Below, piece after piece: positions 48,972-61,860 of a DNA stretch of 64,000 nucleotides (the first letter of the stretch is position 1; every line of letters begins with the position of its first letter). The stretch spans positions 51,416,078 through 51,480,077 of the forward strand of contig NC_091014.1 of assembly GCF_041296385.1 (NCBI RefSeq), in the 5' to 3' direction. The translations under genes and the position numbers were made by a program. The DNA comes from Aphelocoma coerulescens (taxonomy: Eukaryota; Chordata; Aves; Passeriformes; Corvidae). Under the pieces are notes generated by a model, which saw only the letters and a list, made by a program, of their open reading frames with translations, was not told where the DNA came from and ran no database searches.

Positions 48972-51572
48972 CCACAAATACATTCACAGCAAAACCTACT
49001 CAACGTAAAGTTGGAGCATGTTGGATTGTGTCATTTCCTAATGACTCTCCTAGTTGATACTATTTAATAGGATTTCAAAACTTTCGTGTTTTACTGAAAT
49101 AGGTTCCGTGGGTTACTAATGATTTTGGCTTGCACAGCAGATGACCTCCTGCAATCCTTTTCCCATGTTCTGATTCACTGATGAGTGAATCGTTCTTAGT
49201 GAAAATCCTGCAAGCTGCCCTGGGAATGTACTATCAGTGGGAAGTTCAAATTTGTTAGATGCACAAATGTGGTTTATATAACCATATCATTTATCAGTTC
49301 CCTCCCTTGTTCTTGCAATAATTACTGAACACACTAGACTTATTTGACAGAAGGGTACATAGCTCAGACATGATGGTTACAGAAATTGCTGGATGAGTGG
49401 TAGCAAGAGACCCAGTTCAGTGTCTCTGCTGATAGAAGACAGGATATACTGTGATAAATTAATTAGGAGAACGGTTGTCAACTCTCTAGGTCTTCTCTGG
49501 AAGCCACAATTCCTGATGGCTACTAATTGCAACAAAGAATCTAGAGTTGTTAGGACAATTCAATTTTGTTACCCTGGTAAATTATAACAAATATACCAAA
49601 TTCACATGTATAATAACAGTAACTACACATATAAATATCATCGTATACACAGATCCCAGCCATGGATTGAACATTAATCTCTCTGTAGCAGTGGAAACAC
49701 ATCTGCTGCAGAGCCCTAACCCAGGGGCAACAGTCCAAGTGCTCCAGCACCAAGGAGTTCCTGAGAGCTGCAATAAAAAGGTCTCCAATTAAAGATGACT
49801 CAAGGGCTGAAAACAGCTAAGTGATTTCCACTTTCCACTTAAGGTTCTGCAGAAATAATTCATTCAAAAGACTTTGCAACAGAGGAAACACAAGATAACC
49901 TAGATTCTGTAATTTTGATCTTGGGTATTGTTTCACTCCATACCACATTAAGTTAATAAAAAAGATGAAAGAGTCAAACATACCAAGGCCATTGTCTGAC
50001 ATATACAATCCAGAGAAATTCAGTTGTTTGGCTAAAGAGAGGGTGACATTTGTGAGTTTTATAAACAATGACAGGTAAAAGCAGGCTAATATATGATGGT
50101 ATGCTGTACCAGCTTCTTAGGGCATCATACATAGATGACAGCATTTTTCCACAGAGGAGAAACAGTAGTTAGCAAGCTGCCAGGATAAACAGTTTTCCCA
50201 CCAGGATTGTTACATTTCCATTTTCACCTCTGTAGGTGTGTATTTCCTTGTTTGATGAGAGTACATGGATGGATTAGACCACTGACCACGCTGGGTAGAT
50301 TCCGCCCACCAGGTGACATTATGCCATGCTGGCAATTCGGACAGCCCAGGACCAGCTTCCCTCTCCCAACTCAGAGAAGCCCACTTAATATCTTGACATT
50401 GCCAGCCCAAAACAGATGAAAGTCAGACTGCCCCATTACTCATCCTTCCAATTACATCATGGTGTTTGCCTGGCTCTTCTTTCCTGGCTGTCTTACCCTC
50501 CAGACTAAGGACTGAATTTTGACTATAAGCTGAATGGGATGTCATTGGTATAGCCTTATTAATCAATAGCAGCCATAAAACTATCCAGCACTTTTTAAAA
50601 AGTCCAGTCACAGTGTTTGGCAAGATGTCATTGAATAAATTTCTCAAATCAACTATCCTGGGTGAAATACTATTTCTTTTAATCATTTCTAAATTAATTG
50701 CTCTTCCATTTCATCAAGTATACCTTTGGTCTCTTATTATAAGCAAACCTTAATATAAGCTGAACCTCCAAAGGTTCACAGAGTCAATTTAGATAACTCC
50801 TCGAAGTTCAGCATTGCATCCAATGCCCCCTGAGCCTCTCAGGAGCTTAAGATCTCTTCTCACCATGGTTCAGCTGTGGACAGGTCAGAGCATGTCTGTT
50901 GAGTGCCTCTATTCCTCTTCTGTTTCATAAAGTAGTGATACCCCCTTTCTCTCAAATTCTGTCTTGCTTATTTAATCATTAACCTTCTGCAGGCTAAGCT
51001 GTTAGTTGTTTTCCCTGTCCTAACAGATGGCACCTGCAGTCCTGATGATGCCAAGGTCTAGTCAGCCTTTATGGGCAGAGTGAAGTTGGCTCTGCCTATG
51101 CTCTAAGACGGACTGACCACAGCTGAAGTAAGGTAGTCAGTTAAAGTAATACTGTGCCAGGGCTTTATCTGTTCTCATAGGCTGGCATTATTAACCAGTT
51201 TAGATAATTTGTAATGCATCGATATAACTTTCATACCCTTTGGATCAGAGTTGGCTTGCCTTAGAGTACAAATGAGCAAGCAGCTGAAGGCAAAGTCTGT
51301 GTAGATGTGCCCTCTGCTTTCCTTAAGGCAAGGAGCAATAAAAGGCTTCAGCCTCATCCATCCTGGACAATAGTAAATAGGCGATTCTGTTACTCGAAGG
51401 AAAAACAAAATACTCACTTAAAACCGGAGAGCTCTCTAGCAAGTGGACAAAACCAAGAGCTGAGTTATAACTAGATTGCACGGACTCCACATTTCCCACT
51501 ACCTCATACCTGGCTGCCTCTTCTCTAAGAGAGTCATTATTGATGTTCTGAGTATACCCCAAAGGAAAAATA
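48972..51572. other. GRIN2A intron, no exon seen
   Basis: AT-rich unique sequence. On the minus strand the open frame that crosses the CpG block continues to 51323, but this part has no recognisable homology. Confidence 0.6.
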
Positions 51573-51610
51573 AATTTAAAAAAAAAAAAAAAAAAGAGAG
51601 AGAGAGAGAA
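51573..51610. repeat. A-run followed by (GA)n
   Basis: About eighteen A residues run straight into about eight GA dinucleotides just left of the CpG-rich block. On the minus strand this reads as a long CT/T tract. It is a simple repeat. Confidence 0.95.
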
Positions 51611-51658
51611 GTGGAAACCTGTTCTGCCCCCCCGCTCTGGTCCCAGTTCGGCAGAGCA

Positions 51659-51672
51659 GTTTCCCTGGCAAC
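51659..51672. promoter_or_regulatory. RFX X-box-like palindrome (one mismatch)
   Basis: GTTTCCCTGGCAAC matches the X-box consensus GTTNCCATGGNAAC except for C in place of the central A. It lies at the left edge of the CpG-rich block, a position like that of X-boxes in promoters of ciliary genes. Confidence 0.6.
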
Positions 51673-51751
51673 AGCGCACACGAAATGCCGCCGCGGCCGC
51701 AAGCTCCGATCGCCGGCATGCCGCCGGGAGGCACCGCGCCCGCCGGCGCTG

Positions 51752-52050
51752 CGGCCCGCCACCGCACGGCACGGCCCGCCACGGCATCGCCCGGCACCGC
51801 ACGGCACCGCCTGGCACGCCACGGCCCGCCACGGCACTGCCCGGCCCGCCACGGCACTGCCCGGCATCGCCCGGCACGGCACGGCACGGCCCGGCACCGC
51901 ACGGCACCGCACGGCATCGCCCGGCACGGCATGGCCCGGCACCGCACGGCACCGCACGGCACCGCACGGCATCGCCCGGCACGGCATGGCCCGGCACCGC
52001 CCGGCCCGGCACGGCCCGGCACCGCACGGCACCGCACGGCCCGGCCCGTC
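51752..52050. repeat. GC-rich minisatellite built from CGGCA/CCGCA units
   Basis: About 300 bp made of five-base blocks such as CGGCA, CCGCA, TCGCC, CCGGC and CTGCC, almost all starting with or containing CpG. A higher-order step of 55 bp is visible: the segment starting ACGGCATCGCCCGGCACGGC at 51911 recurs at 51966. Because the units lack stop codons, several frames on both strands stay open across it. These long frames are repeat artefacts, with proteins of the R/P/G/A/H type. Confidence 0.95.
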
Positions 52051-52190
52051 GATGTAGGAGCTGCGAAGACTGGGGCTGGGCGCCACTACCCAAATCACAG
52101 CGCGGGGCTCATCCCCCGACAGCGTGCTGGGACTGCGGAGATGCTCGGGAAGGGGAGAGGGACTGAGGGGCCACTCGGAAAGAAGTGAGC

Positions 52191-55100
52191 CCACGTTTTC
52201 TCCTCCTGAGCCTCGGAGTAAGCATTCAGCCATTTCATACTCACAGCTTTCTGAGTCCGTCAGTATCCACAATTCTCTCCACCGCACCCTCCAGATCAGA
52301 TTCCATCACTTTGGAAATGCTGCTTGCTCAGAGTACAATTCTTTCTTGCCTTGAGCTCTCCCAAACCTGACTCACCTCAGCTCACTCCAACTTGTGTTTT
52401 ACAGCAAGGGCTGGAACAGGAGGAATGTCAAATCATTGCTCTGTATACCAGGCAAGAAGGCAGCTCTGTGTGGTTTTATTTTAAGAGGGATTTTACCCCC
52501 TGCCTTATACTTTCAGAACTGGATGAAATAATCTGGGCATAAAATGAAGAAACAGTACCCTGGTCCATTTTTGTTTGGACATGTTGCTGGCATGCAGCTG
52601 TCTCAGTAGCACAGAATGTGTGTCTGCACCAGGCAACAGGAGGCACAGAAACCATGCACTGGCCCTAAGGCATCTGTTCATCAGCACTGTGTGGAAACTC
52701 CAGCTCGTGTCCAGTAGAGTTGCCAAATCAGGAGAGCTAACTAGTTCAAATCCCAGCCTGCACCATCCTGGTGACCCTTATTCTGGTATTAGATCTAGCT
52801 GGGAACTCTGCGGGTCTGAGGAGAAGATGAGTTCCTGACCTAATGGACCAGGCCTCTGGATTAAGCCCCTGCTCTGGAAAGCTACTGCTATCACTGAAGT
52901 GTGTTGTGAGAGTCCTTGGCTGAAACAATCAATAGGGATTTCAAAATGCTTGAAGACCTGATCCCCATTAGAGCTTGCTTTGGCCATAGTTAGTTACTTC
53001 TTGTGCTCCAGGATGAATGAAAACAGCACCTACCTTTTCTCTACCCACTCTCTTTCCGGATCAACCACTGAGGAGTGCCCCTGTTGGGAAGCTGCTGTCA
53101 CGTCTGTCTTGCTTATCAAATTGATTCACAAATTTTAAACGATTATTGATTCTCCTCATCCCCACTGGAAACTCTGAGACCAATGGAGTTATTTACACAG
53201 ATACTAGATTGAAAAGAAGCTCCCTTCTCAAATCTTTTTGAGCTCCCATCTATTAAGTCTCAAAAACTCAATAAGAGGTTTTCTACAGCTTTACAGATAA
53301 AAACACTCACAAATACATGAAGTCTCCTGCATGCACACATGCCCATCCAAACATATGCAGGATCTTCTGCCAAATCCACAGCTGCTGTATTGATTTTTTC
53401 TATTATTTTTGTTTGGGATCATAGCTCTTCCAGTCCTTTTCTTTGCCCTGATGATTAATAGCTGTTTTTTCAGGGCTCTTGTTGTTATGAGACTGAGACT
53501 GAAATTGTGGCAAAATCCCTATTGATAGAACAGCCATTTCTGAACTCCAAGGAACTGGAAGTTGTTCTTGGTGAAAGACTGGCCCACGGGAGACTTGCAG
53601 AGGTAGAGCCTGAAATCTTCTCCACAGTTCCTGAAGTACTTAGTATTCATGGTTGCAACAGTGATTGGTGCTGTAAGGACCATTCTATCCACTTCCAGGA
53701 TCTAAGCACATGAACATTTACACTCCTCAGGATTTGATGAAGAGGATCTGGAAGTGGGAATCGGTCCATCTGACTTTGCAATAAGGGTGATACAAGTTTC
53801 AGTTTTGTACTTTTTTTTTGCTTGGACGATGAAAGTCAGGAAGCCCATTTCCAGTCAGCTTAACTCTGTGCCAAAGCACACATAATTGAATTCAGGTTCT
53901 TTCTATACTTACCTGCACATTAATAGAAGGTGCCATCTATATACCTATATATTCAATATGCCCTTGACATAACTTGAAAGCAGCAGCATAATAAATAAGA
54001 TACTTTTTGTACTTGAATTCAAATTTTTCTATCTATATTAGGCTTTGTACTTTTTTAAACAAAACCCGAGGCTGAGACTGAACTGCCATATCTTTTTCAA
54101 GATCACACACGCACATGAGACACTGAGATTTCTGTCGAGGATCGGCACAGCAGAGAAAGGGAATGATAGAGCAGCAAAAGAATTTGCCTCTGCTGGTCAT
54201 TAATAATAAGAGTTACAAAAGCATCTAAGAGAATAAAAGCCAGAGTGAGATGTGTTAGGTATAGAAATAGCTCTTTGACTGACTCAAAGGCAAAGCTGAT
54301 GCATCTTGTTTTCCTGCATCTCCTGTCTGTCCTCTTTCTTAATCACACACTCTGGCACAATGGGGGAGTGGGACGTAGATGGAAGCATCATCAGGGGCTA
54401 GAGCAAGCAGGGGAGAAATGAGCTATTCAGTCCGAACATCGCCTGGCCGGGGCCTGTGACAAAAGATGAACAAAGGACCATATGAGGGCAGAAAACAAAA
54501 AGTCATGTCCAGCACTGCACTAGCTGCAAGGGACACAGGCTGTGGTGTTTTGTCTTTCCTTCCACTTTGTATCACTCCAACTCATTTTCTGTCTTCCTGC
54601 ACTCCAAGTTTCTCTCTGCATGCAGGTGTGTGTGTATATAGACATATACATGTCCATGTGTACAAAGGCAATTAGATGCCTGATGTCTCAAGACAGGCAA
54701 ACTGTCAGTATGCCAGCTACACTCCAGCTCAGGCTGGCAGCACCCAAAGTGGATTAGCATCTGACAATGATCCCTATGAAATCAGGTGATGGTGCCTCCC
54801 AGACCTACTGAAGAGCAGTGTCTGCATCACCACATATGCGTTCAGAGCTAATTAAGCCTCTGGTTAGTGTTCTCAGAGAGAAGCCAGGGTATACACAGGC
54901 TGCTTCACTACGCAGCCTTGGCCACAGCCCAGAGGAAGACAGCTTGCATGCCTTCAAACTGTGGGTGATAACACTCAAGACTTGGTTTTAAGAGACCTTA
55001 TTCTTCCCGAAAAAATACAGTCCTTCAGGACTCACCTTCCATGAAGGCAAGTAGTCACATAATTAATATACACCGGGAAGATCTGGGTTAAAAAAAAAAA

Positions 55101-57199
55101 AAAAGACCAAAAATGAAACAAAACCAAAATTGTCTTTTCTTTAGGTAGGTCGTAAGAGGGAATGTTTGTGGCAAGGGTTTAGCCACAGGAAGGTTTATTT
55201 CAGGGTACAGCTAAGCAATTCTGAAAGCTGATACAAAGTCATCATTCTGGTCATCTAGCTTCCAGATAATTTTTTTTTGCTAGTAGGAAGCAATATTTTT
55301 CATATTTATATTTTCATATAAAACCTGAATATCTCCTCCTGAGACGCACTGAGATGAAAAAATTTTCCTTCAAGAGTGGTGGCTAGTGCAAGGAGCTCAA
55401 CCTTTTCATTATCTCACTGCCTTCAGGATGTGTGCATTCCTGCACTAGGCATTGGTCTGGACTGCGTAGGAGCCTGCAGCAGTAGCTGTGCACCCTTTAT
55501 CTCAGAGGATGTTCTCCTCTTCTATGTGCTAAGAGTAGAAGGAGCAGAGTTGAAGAACTATGTACATTTGTTATCTTGGTGTCAGTGCTCTTCAAGGCAT
55601 GCAGCCTTGCAGACTGGGCAAGCTCAGTGAATGAAGCACACCACATGGAAAATATCAACCCAGTGTTCTACAGCTCATTTGGTGTCCAACTGCTCTTGTT
55701 ATGCTACCCAGCAGTTTCTAAGGGCTGACAGTAGATCTCTGTGCTTTTGCTCCTCAGGCTAATCCCACTAACTTCATAGTGCCATCATACTCTCTAAATG
55801 GAAGTGAAAATATGCTCAGGCTCCCTGTGTATTCAGCAGTGGGCTATGGACAAACCTCCATTCATCAGTGGAAAAACATGGCCTTTCCACATATCCCTCA
55901 CTGGCCTTCCTACGGAATCTCTCTTTATACTGTAACTCTAGGAAGGAAGGAAGGAATATCCAAGGAAGGAAAAGTATGCAATATTTTTACATATTTGTAT
56001 GTTTTACAATGTACATACTCCATCCCTATATAAAGGGCTGAGGATCCTAAATCTTTTTTTAAAGAGAGCTTTCCATGGGCTGTGCATTCCCCTTCAGCTG
56101 TCTTCTGGGGGGCAGTTGCACAGCCCATTGGTAATTTCTGTGTTTCATTGCTATGCATCAATTGTTGGGTCCCCAGAAGATTTTCATTGCACTCCATAAG
56201 CAGCAGCATGTCTTCTTCAACAGAGATTAATCATACAAGCTCTCCCAATCTTGGACTCAATCCTTCTCAGGGCAGTTTGCTTCCTTACACAAGGTCAGTT
56301 GTGTGTCTTGGACAAAGGAAGTCCTCAGCCCTCTGGGAACCCTGACAGCAGCAGTTTAACAGTGTACAGTGATGCTGTGCAAGTTTACAGTCTAAACTTA
56401 GCCTGAACAGCATTTCAGACAGAAGCGTCAGGAGGACTTTAAGCAGGCTGGTCATAATCCTTCCTGCTGGGATACGGACAGCAGACATAAAACAGTTCCA
56501 CTGATGGTGAAGCTTGGTAGGGGATTTTTTCAGGACTGCAAGTGGGAAACCCCTTCGATCCTACTGCTTGCACCAAACCACCACCTCAGAGTTTATCAGT
56601 TACCCTGCAGTCTTTATGGACTCAGAAGGCAGATTACTGCCTCTTGAGGTGTCAAGAGCTTTTGTTACAGCTTCTAGGTTTCCCTGAAATGCTCCCCTCT
56701 AGGTATTGAATGAGCTAGGTATTACAACTGAAAAGATTTTCATTTAGCAAATTTTTCTTCTCAACTGATACTCACAGTGCAGAGAAAATACAGTAAGTGA
56801 GATCTCTTTGCTCACCCATTTTTGTATAAGCTCATTTTAAGTGCACTATGCAATTTCTTTAATTCCTCAGCAACAGCCTCCTCACATTTTCAGACCTCTC
56901 AAAACCATGCCTATATTGTATAATGCCACATCCCTACCTCATAAATGCCAGAGCTAACCTGAACAACCTGCAAAGACCGTAAGGCACAGCAACACCTTGC
57001 AGAAGTATTACCTTGGGTCATTGAAGCTGGAAAGTGGTTTCACTGTGGTCCCTGAGTTAAGTTTGTGATGATACAGTTGTACCATGCTTCGAGCTAGCCT
57101 GTTGGGTGCTACCTAAGGGTCCACACATCATGCCATGTAGCAATGACCTTCTCAAGACTCACTCCCTTCCTGCAGCGTCTCGGCACCCCAATATCTCAG
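52191..57199. other. GRIN2A intron, no exon seen
   Basis: Unique AT-rich sequence with an A-run near 55090 and a short GGAA run near 55943. No gene or mobile element is recognised. Confidence 0.65.
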
Positions 57200-57760
57200 A
57201 GTGCTTCCCACCACAGCTCCCATGGGAGACTTACCCTCGCTGCCTGCTCCTTAGGCTCCCTTTTGCCCCCACCACCTCAGCAGAGGTGTTTTCCACTCCC
57301 AGGACCCAGGGAACAACTTTAACGTTTTCTCCTTGGACCCTTCTCCCGCACCCTCAGCCCCACAGGGTCCCTCCACACCAGCTTCCCTCCCACCCACTTG
57401 GCACAGGGCAGTCACAACCACGCTGGGACTGGGGCAGCAGGAGGTGAGGCCAAAAGGACAGCAGACGGTGGGTTCACGTCCACACGCATCCCGATTAAGG
57501 ATCCAGCTTTGTTTCCATGGCAACGTGCAGAGCCGCGGCAGCACGGTCCCTTCCCGCAGCAGCCGTGCTCCGTGCTCGACACCGCTAAATCCTCCCGCCG
57601 CTGCCCTCCACGGCCGGGGCTGCCAGCAGTGACCCTTCATGCACCTTCCAAAGCCCGACAGATTAGGGCTCACAGATTTCCCACTCACGATATGCCTGCC
57701 GGAAAGAGGCAAATAAAGATGCGCCAACTAATAGCAGTGACAGAAATAACACCTCCCATC
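57200..57760. promoter_or_regulatory. CpG-bearing GC-rich block with X-box, candidate regulatory element
   Basis: Composition changes from AT-rich intron to GC-rich sequence with many CpGs, densest at 57450-57620 (GAGCCGCGGCAGCACGG, CCTCCCGCCGCTGCC, CACGGCCGGGGCTGCC). It also holds CGATTAAGGATCC, with a homeodomain-type core, just before the X-box. Long overlapping open frames here are effects of composition. It could be an enhancer or a small promoter; I see no exon with matching splice sites. Confidence 0.45.
57511..57524. promoter_or_regulatory. RFX X-box palindrome
   Basis: GTTTCCATGGCAAC fits GTTNCCATGGNAAC at every fixed position. It sits in the middle of a CpG-bearing GC-rich segment and is followed at once by GTGCAGAGCCGCGGCAGC. 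Confidence 0.7.
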
Positions 57761-60700
57761 GCAGCTGAGCTGTAAACCCCTTAGAGAAGCATTACAGAGA
57801 AACACGTTTTCTTTCCTAGAAACTGGCAAGCATAAGGAATGGAGTGCAGTTCAGGGAATTAAAAGAAGGTATTTGTTTCTACATGCAGGTAGCTCGTTAG
57901 CATGCAGCCAAACAGCCCTCACTCCCCTTGATCTACTGCAAAATGCTACTTACAAAGCAAACCCAACTCCACCTTTCAGAACAGATTGTCCCAGAGCCCA
58001 CCTTCCCGTGGGACAGCACTAACACTCTTTCCAAACAAGGATATCACCAGGCTGCTCTGCTTGGCCTCCATGGTAGGGAAGGAAAACACCAGAGAACAGT
58101 CGAGACACTAGGCCTGGGACCTTGCACCCTCCTCAGCACCTCTCCAGGGAGAGGCATGTTAGTCATGGTCAGATGTTTCTTCAGGCCTTCTGCAGTCAGA
58201 AAAGCTACTTTCCAGCTTAGAACTGAATCACAAGTAGGACTGAAGTGCTCATGATTTCTTTGCCATTTCTACTACATCTTAAGGGTTGTCTGCTGAGGAA
58301 CAGTTGGGAAAATTAATCCAAATTAACTTAAATTGTGAGTTTAGCATGAATTCATTAAATCACATTAGCCTTGAATGGACACAGTTCTTCCAAATTAAAG
58401 CAACCATAGAAGAAAATTGAACTAAACTGAATTAAGGTCCTTTTAAATCTGAAGAACAGAGTGCTTACATGGGGTTTGATATAATTAAGGAACAGCAGTC
58501 TGGAAGGGATGTCCTAACTCCGGTCTCCCAGAGAGTCTTTCCATATTACTCTTTTCAGGAACCAATAATGCTCTCAGTGGAGGGAAGTTACATTTCTCAC
58601 ATTTCCTGTGATTTGGAAGTTGCTGTACTGATGACTTTCTGCTGAAGCCCCTTCCTAGCCAGTCATTACCTTTACCAGTAGCTCTTTACTTTGAAGAGCA
58701 CTATTGCTGCCAGGGTATTTTCATCTCACTCTTGTTTTTGTGGAGGGCAGCTTCTTCTGTTTTCTCAGACTGCATTTTTCCAGGTTTGATAAGCTACAGT
58801 GTCTTACTCTCCTCTTGCAAAATGCATTCTCCCCTCTCTCTACCAACCAGATACTTTTCTGGCTCCACTTTGCTTTAATTGGAATAACTGGAATTATACA
58901 CAGAATTATACACAGAGGAAATTACAGTAGAGACTTTTACAATGATACTGACACTTCCCTGCCTTGGCAGGGAATATCCTGCCTGGCACCTAGGAATATA
59001 ATTGCCTTTTATGCTGATGTCTCATATTGAAAGCTCAGTTATCACATCAGTAAATAATACTCCCACTTTTTCTCTTTTTCATTTGCTTAAAACTGATAAT
59101 CCCATTGTTTCTAGGATCAATTAGTAGGAATAACAAAGAATCTTTCCATACAGGCTAGCAGACTGTGCAAAGTCATCCAGACCAGTTAGAAGAAATAGAA
59201 ATATGCTAGTGTTGCACTCTCCAAACAATTTCTGCTGCTCAAGTCCTTAAGATCTAGTGTGGGTTCTAGCCAAACCAAGGCTCCAAAACAGGCACTGTAG
59301 ACACATGTCTAGCTGCGTGTTCCCAGACTTCACACTGGTGCATTTCAGCCTACTTCTGCATTGTAGTCCTCAAGAATGTCCCGTTCTTCCTGTTTGTTAC
59401 CTATTACGCTCCGTGTTGATCGCGCTACGCTACTTACTCCCAAGTGTCCACAAATGTCCTCATGAACGTGATGTCTCACACTTCTACACCATAAACCACA
59501 GCCAAAGATTTGGAAACATTTACAATTCTGTCATTTAGAAAGTTTCGGTTTAGCCACATTACATCTCATTTCTGAGATGGAAAGAGGGAGCTAGGAAGAC
59601 AGGTTAGAAACAGATAGTTAATGGAGGTGAGAAAATCACATCTCCCATTCAGACAAGCACTACCCATTGAAGGACACAAGCACATTTACAGCAAGTGTCA
59701 CATGAATACAGCCAGCTAAAAAAGAAACAGTCTTCATACAATAAATGTCCAAGCTTTCCTTTTACTACAGGAAATCATTGCACTGATCAGCAGAAAGAGG
59801 CAAAGAGGAAAATTATTAGGTTCTGATTCAACATTCCATTATTGCCATTCAAGAGGATGTTTACCAAGGACTAGGTTACTTTGCTGTAAAATAAGACTTT
59901 TGTCCCAGTAATTTAGGCCCTTTAAAAATATTAATTCCTTTTTTGAATGCAAAATTACTTAAGCCTAGCTTGTCTGTGTTTGTTTGCTGTCAGTGCTACC
60001 ATATAGGAGTTTTATCTGCATATTCATGTATGGAAATTTGCAAAAACTTGCAGAAGTGTACATCTACCACGTTCATATGCAAGTATTCAAGACAGAAGTG
60101 CTTGTGTGCTCATTCAACAAGGGAATAGAAACAATACCAAATAGATCTCTCTGACCAACCATAATTAAGTAAAGCAGCCTGTATCAATCCATAGAGTAAA
60201 TATTTTCTAAGAAGTTCACTGAATAAATCCAAATAAATTTGAGGAAATTATGATCTGCACAATTGATATTCCATGAGCAGAAAAAGCAGCTAAATTCACT
60301 GAATAAATTATGTGTTGTAAATTAGTCCACCAGCTCAGCAATTACTATGGCTGGATTATTAGAATGGATGGATAATTTAGCATCAATAGTACTACTTTGT
60401 TTTCTGGGTATTGCTCAGCATCAATTAAAAGACAGGTTTTTGTTTCATTTTCTTTGTTCAGGGTTTTTTTTGTGAGTTTGGGGGTTGTTGTTTGGTTTGG
60501 TTGGTTTGGTTAGGATTTGGGTTGGTTTACTTCTATTTTTTACAGAGGAGAAAATAAAGAAACAGCCTTTCTGGTGTCAATGGGTGTCAAAGTTCCTGGT
60601 GTGCACCAGCTTAGCAGACTGGGGGAAATACAACCCACATCCGTGAACAGCCAGCTGGATCCTCCTTCCAGCAACAGCAGAAGAACTAGTTAGGACATGA

Positions 60701-61379
60701 TCCCTCACACACATCCCTTGTCCCTCTGTATGAGAAGATGGCTGCATTTGAGATGCAGGAAGAGTAGGGATCCTGTTAGCTTAAACCAACAGGCAACAGC
60801 TCCTATTTGAAAGCGTCTCACTACATTTATGGACTAGTGAGCACTAGATTTGCTCTTTTAGAACAGGTCCTTTGGGAAAATCCATTATTAATTGTGATCT
60901 CTTCTGTAGTGTCCCCAAACTATGATGCTCAGCAAACAATACTCCAGTCTGAGGGCTAAATTAGTTAATTGGAGAACTAGAAATAATACTGAAATCAGTC
61001 TGTTACCATGAAATTATTTCGGAAGTAAGCTGCAGGGTCTCCCCCTGAAACACCTCCTTCAGCACCAAACACACAACTGTTGAAGGAACAACAGCAAACA
61101 CTGTTGCAGGAAGGCAAAGGGTTTAGGAGGTCTGAGCTGTCCACTGCCTCATGGGGTACTGGAGCAGGGGTAAGACCCTGACCCAAGCCAGGGAAAGTGG
61201 GAGGGCAGCTGCAGGGCAGCCTTCTTTTGTGATGTGCCTGGGATGGTAACTAAGAAACTAATTTTGTGCTGCAAAAACAATCAGTTTGGCACCTTGTACC
61301 AGCCTTAGAACTATTCTGGTTAAAATGAACAAGGCAATTTCCTGATAACTTCACTAAGCCCTCCCTGTTCTGATGTAAA
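57761..61379. other. GRIN2A intron, no exon seen
   Basis: Unique AT-rich sequence. A 12-bp direct duplication (AATTATACACAG) lies near 58893 and a G/T-rich stretch at 60455. Confidence 0.65.
60455..60535 (+). repeat. G/T-rich low-complexity stretch
   Basis: GGTTTTTTTTGTGAGTTTGG, GGGTTGTTGTTTGGTTTGGT, TGGTTTGGTTAGGATTTGGG: repeated GGTTT/GGTT motifs on the plus strand. It is simple sequence. Confidence 0.8.
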
Positions 61380-61860
61380 GCCACGGGTTAGTGCTCGTCC
61401 ATTCCTCCCTTCCCCAGGTGCTGTGCTGCTGCCACACACGAGATTAACAAGGAGGTTATATTTAAACTTCCAAGAGGAGCTGCTGCGCGATTATGGGTCT
61501 ATTTAAAATCCTCCGGGCAGCTGCAGTACATAATAACAAGTCAGCGGGAGGGAGGGAGGGAGGGAGAGAGAGAGTGGAAGGAGAAGAGGGAAAGGAGGGG
61601 GGTCAGGAAAACATCACGGATTGTCCCCGAAAAACTGATTGCCAGAAGATGGCAGGGGGTGCAGCCAAGTTAAAGATGCCCCCCACAGGGAGTGAAAGGG
61701 AGAGGTGCAGCAGCGGAGGAGCGCGCTGACAGCGGCAGGGGGATTGGAGAGACTGGCGTGGAAAGCTGCCAGACCTGAAACCTCACTGCCTCGGGCAAGG
61801 ACGTCATTCCCTTAAACCCACTCCGCTGGCTCCGGAGGGCTCTGTCACACGCCACTGGGT
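61380..61860. promoter_or_regulatory. GC-rich patch with GGGA run, candidate regulatory element
   Basis: A G-rich run of five or six GGGA units lies at 61545-61566, fit for a G-quadruplex, then (GA)n and GGAGAAGAGGG-type purine sequence. CpGs occur before and after it (GCTGCTGCGCGATTATGG, CAGCGGAGGAGCGCGCTGAC). The short open frame at 61493 is compositional. No promoter or exon can be proved. Confidence 0.4.

Larger units (their letters stand above)
51628..52190. promoter_or_regulatory. CpG-rich block, candidate promoter
   Basis: The block is sharply richer in G+C and CpG than the AT-rich intron around it. It includes GCCGCCGCGGCCGCAAGC near 51690, the GC-rich minisatellite, an X-box-like site at 51659-51672, and CpG-bearing unique sequence from 52051 to 52190. 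On the plus side a donor-like GAAAGAA|GTGAGC occurs near 52185. On the minus side a CT/T-rich tract follows. Such an island inside an intron may be an alternative or unannotated promoter; no transcript evidence is available here. Confidence 0.5.

Noticed and set aside
51323..52287. Minus-strand open frames of 256 and 262 codons, and plus-strand frames of 193 and 167 codons, across the GC-rich block
   Set aside because: They are open only because the minisatellite units lack stop codons; several frames on both strands are open at once and the predicted proteins are low-complexity R/P/G/A repeats.
57106..57775. Overlapping open frames of 99-158 codons in the CpG-bearing block
   Set aside because: No homology or splice signals recognised; the block is better viewed as a regulatory candidate.
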